DNA of 64,000 nt from Saprospiraceae bacterium. GTDB taxonomy: Bacteria; Bacteroidota; Bacteroidia; Chitinophagales; Saprospiraceae. Position numbers and translations under genes: made by a program. Position 1 is the stretch's first letter, and every line of letters starts with the position of its first letter. Of this stretch, positions 62,201 to 64,000 are shown in pieces. The DNA is taken from contig JADJJU010000015.1 of NCBI GenBank assembly GCA_016706365.1, positions 1 through 64,000 of the forward strand, in the 5' to 3' direction. Under the pieces are notes generated by a model. It was not told where the DNA came from. It saw only the letters and a list, made by a program, of their open reading frames with translations, and searched no databases.

Positions 62201-64000
62201 TTGTTCTCAGGATGCCAGCGTTGAATTTACTGCGGCTTCCCACATTAGTAACGAATGCGAAGCTGATGGATATTTGCTTCAAATGACATATCAATGGATT
62301 GCCTCTGATAATTGTGGAAATACTGCTTCATTCAATGTTGTTATTCAGGTTGTAGATACCATCGCACCAGTCTTGGTGGGTGTGCCAGATGATATCACTG
62401 TAAGTTGCGATTCGATTCCTGTGACTGCGAATGCTTTGCCTTGTGGAACTATGGCCCAGATCTGGAGCGAGTTTATCATAGTCATAGATGAATGCGAATG
62501 TGCAGAAGTGACATTTGAAGAAATAGTTATCGAAGGAAATTGTCAAACCGCAACGCAGATCTTAAGAATCTGGACTGGAACGGATAATTGTGGGAATACA
62601 GCAAGAGATACTCAGAGAGTAAACGTGATCAATAATTCAGGCCCGAATTTTACCTGGACTACAGATATAACCGGAAATATTGCAAATGGAGAAATCCTGG
62701 AGGTAGAATGTTTTGAAGGAGGATTGCCTGCCTGGGTATATGAATTGGATTTCAGAAGTATGAAGGCTGTCGATGCTTGTCAGACCAATTCTGACCTTCG
62801 TGTTTCATTTGATTATGAATTTCTGGGATTCGGTGATTGTATCGCTGATGGATATGTTCAGGCTTATGAATTCATGTGGACAGCTACCGGCATTTGCGGA
62901 ATTCAGGGAGAATATAAAATTCAGATCAGACTTATTGATACTACTCCTCCTGTAATTCAAAACTGGCAGGAATTAGTTTGTCCGGGACCATTCCTTGAGG
63001 ATAAATGGATCATTGCAGAATCATGTTCAGGAGTAGCATTCAATGTAACTGAGAGCACTGTAGCCAGCATCTGTAATCTGGGTCAACAAGATATTTTAAG
63101 AACCCTGATTGTGACAGATGGATGTAACAATTCAGCAGAGTATCAGCAATTAGTAGCAAGCTCTGAAGAAGGTCCTGTTTTCACATGGAAAGGTGAATCA
63201 TTTAATAATGCCCAGAACGGTGATACTATAGAACTGGAGTGTGGTGTCATGGGAGCTAATACAATAAGCGGAGTCGGTAAACAAGACCTGTTGGTAAGTG
63301 CTAGCTGCAGTCCGGTTCTGAATGTTGATTTCGATGAAGAACTGATATACGAAGGAGATTGTACAGAAAATGGATTTTTCAAAACTGTCAAGCTGACCTG
63401 GACTGCAACTGATGAATGTCTTCAGACCAGTGTATTTGAATTGACAATTAATCTCATGGATAATACAGCTCCTGTGATTCATGTTCAGGGGCAAATTACG
63501 GTAATATGCGGAAAGCCTATTCCTGCTCCATTTGTTACAGATAATTGTTCTGAAGTAAGTGTAAGAATAGAAGAAATTTCAAGCTCTTTTGCAGACTGCC
63601 CTGATTACACGACTATTCAGAGAAACATTATTGCCTCAGATGAATGCGGTAACATAAGCTCTATGGTGCAGGAAATTACAATGACCAACATAGGGTTTGA
63701 TATGTTTGCAGGAATAGACCAGGTCATTTGTATGACAGGTATGCCGGTTCCGGCTTTACCAGTTTTCACTGATCCATGTACCGGTGAGGAATTGATTCCG
63801 GAAGTAAGAATCGAGGGTATTTACTCAGAATGTGGGTTGCCGGGTACTATGCGCCGTACAATTATATTGACTAATAGCTGCGGAATAGTTTCAGAAATGG
63901 ATCAAACAATTCTGATGAGATCACAACTGTTTCCTGAGTTGGTGATAGCTCATCCGGTTTTGGGAATAATTAAAGATAAAACTGAATTTGAATTGGAATG
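59241..64000 (+). CDS. Secreted DUF3494 (ice-binding-like) protein with HYR-like repeat array, cut by window end
   Basis: A frame without stop runs from the ATG at 59241 to the window edge (at least 1586 residues). It opens with a signal peptide (FTIALFAYFIPSTIYSQ). Residues about 25-230 are a DUF3494 domain: SGFVFFTAAGAFTVTGAS, TGDVGTDAGAFAAFPPG, then LTAQAAADVLDAYEYLDGL and TLNGNLILDGQNN, matching ice-binding-type beta-solenoid proteins. From about residue 233 come about nine HYR-like units of about 70-95 residues, each with C-P-x(4-6)-C, D-N-C and T-D-x-C-G-N (ITCPPTASVTCG, TATDICGNTATCEQ). Longer related beta-sandwich units follow. Near 61858 one unit joins the next without its usual linker (DACGF then DCIEEVPV). 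No sorting domain is visible yet; a T9SS tail would be expected beyond the edge. It is probably a surface adhesin or matrix protein. Confidence 0.88.
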   Translation, partial: MKKFLPFTIALFAYFIPSTIYSQVPDLGSTSGFVFFTAAGAFTVTGASVVTGDVGTDAGAFAAFPPGVLIGSSHVADALTAQAAADVLDAYEYLDGLLCTYVEGVTFGNGQILTPGVHCAGGASTLNGNLILDGQNNPNAVFIIQIDGAFASTSNSTVTLINGASICNIFWQINGAVELGINSFFRGNIIASGAISLLSGATIEGRALTTAGAIGLSDNVASICALNFSISCPAAISVTCSDDVPDPNFGELTVLGNCAMFSVDPDVILNFVCENNYSISRIYRANNQCGTISTCEQIITVLDAVAPTIICPPALTLICIEDVPAADTNIPLITDNCSGILNVTVTPDMLTGSNCATGLSLLRVYTVTDLCGNTGTCSQSMIIQDDIAPIITCPPTASVTCGLDFPVPGVGVITTDNCIGLIELTFDQVAIIGVECEVMRTYTATDICGNTATCEQIISVIDNVAPKIICAATLTVGCVGDAPVADISSAIVTDNCDPAVMVTIAPDVLSNITCENGFTITRLFTATDACGNIATCVQSIIVNDEEVPVISFCPPSITIACGTVLPPSDIELIVATDNCTAAGDLNVFSTDVFNGGNGCGASPAITSRIYTVQDACGNEATCVQTINMTDDEAPVITNCPLTVNLACVTDLIAGDVQLIVATDNCTITESLVITFDDFDNGGSGCNSDPLIIQRNYIVSDICGNTASCVQILNIVDDEAPVTINCPLEVTINCFDELSPGNTNLISVTDNCALVADPVIEVLDISNNGSGCASDPLIINRTFTVSDACGNSSVCNQLITVIDDVAPIIQDCPSDLQFSCIEDVPAGVELTVSDNCGNVVVSLAETNNGGAACISDPLIISRTYTATDACGFDCIEEVPVANVNLLIANDNCGLGNVSFIESNNGGSGCFTDPLIITRFYTVSDVCGNTATCDQIITIIDDEAPAISIQHPTLGILSNGEIISIQCESNTAGWNVEALLEGMAMVTDNCSQDASVEFTAASHISNECEADGYLLQMTYQWIASDNCGNTASFNVVIQVVDTIAPVLVGVPDDITVSCDSIPVTANALPCGTMAQIWSEFIIVIDECECAEVTFEEIVIEGNCQTATQILRIWTGTDNCGNTARDTQRVNVINNSGPNFTWTTDITGNIANGEILEVECFEGGLPAWVYELDFRSMKAVDACQTNSDLRVSFDYEFLGFGDCIADGYVQAYEFMWTATGICGIQGEYKIQIRLIDTTPPVIQNWQELVCPGPFLEDKWIIAESCSGVAFNVTESTVASICNLGQQDILRTLIVTDGCNNSAEYQQLVASSEEGPVFTWKGESFNNAQNGDTIELECGVMGANTISGVGKQDLLVSASCSPVLNVDFDEELIYEGDCTENGFFKTVKLTWTATDECLQTSVFELTINLMDNTAPVIHVQGQITVICGKPIPAPFVTDNCSEVSVRIEEISSSFADCPDYTTIQRNIIASDECGNISSMVQEITMTNIGFDMFAGIDQVICMTGMPVPALPVFTDPCTGEELIPEVRIEGIYSECGLPGTMRRTIILTNSCGIVSEMDQTILMRSQLFPELVIAHPVLGIIKDKTEFELE

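Overview
The window reads as a piece of a Bacteroidota chromosome, most likely a Saprospiria-type lineage (family-level placement is inference). The signs are AT-rich DNA, TANNTTTG-type -7 promoter elements, very large secreted proteins with PKD and HYR-like repeats, a type IX secretion (T9SS) C-terminal sorting domain, a LytS-type kinase with a Reg_prop sensor, LytTR signalling, and a TamB/BamA-type outer-membrane pair. No rRNA, tRNA, CRISPR array or intact insertion sequence was seen.

Layout. (1) 1-4398, minus strand: a broken defence island with DUF262, a MAE_28990-type HEPN protein, a SAM methyltransferase and type I restriction hsdR, all interrupted. (2) 5083-13468: a BamA/TamA-family surface antigen (minus) divergent from a TamB-like gene (plus). 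The 1 kb between them is full of repeats, including a 46-bp perfect palindrome. (3) 13802-19059, minus: a tight five-gene unit of sodium/solute symporter, GNAT acetyltransferase, M20 amidohydrolase, alanine racemase and ornithine-type racemase. (4) 19458-22129: a small exported protein, a DUF418 membrane protein and an atypical SDR. (5) 22254-35672: a LytTR response regulator divergent from a Reg_prop/LytS kinase, then a 184-aa helical protein and a 2884-aa T9SS-sorted PKD/HYR protein. Each of the last two genes is preceded by the same promoter arrangement: two 13-bp direct repeats 21 bp apart, with a -7 box at an identical distance. (6) 35790-42308, minus: a roughly 11-PAS histidine kinase, a stand-alone receiver, and a receiver-PAS-DHp protein without an ATPase domain. 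(7) 43377-52066: a cyclic beta-1,2-glucan synthase-like giant (NdvB/ChvB family). (8) 52162-59168: many small stress/envelope-type genes (lysine-rich peptide, lmo0937-type membrane peptide, three YtxH proteins, holin-like protein, two paralogues of an unknown family, ECF sigma factor, lipoprotein, HdeD-like protein, acidic protein, lipocalin). (9) 59241 to the window end: a secreted DUF3494 (ice-binding-like) protein fused to a long HYR-like repeat array, still open at the edge.

Data quality matters here. At least 20 reading-frame breaks occur in otherwise well-conserved long genes (bamA-like, tamB, symporter, PAS kinase, ndvB and others), several in homopolymers. Most are probably assembly or sequencing indels rather than real pseudogenes. 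I therefore join the fragments into single genes and give the approximate break points. Two lesions do not look like simple indels: the loss of the Walker A region in hsdR, and a missing inter-repeat segment in the HYR protein.

The most interesting signal is the pair of matching direct-repeat promoters at 26235-26304 and 26893-26962. They suggest that the neighbouring LytTR regulator controls the 184-aa protein and the giant surface protein as a small local regulon.
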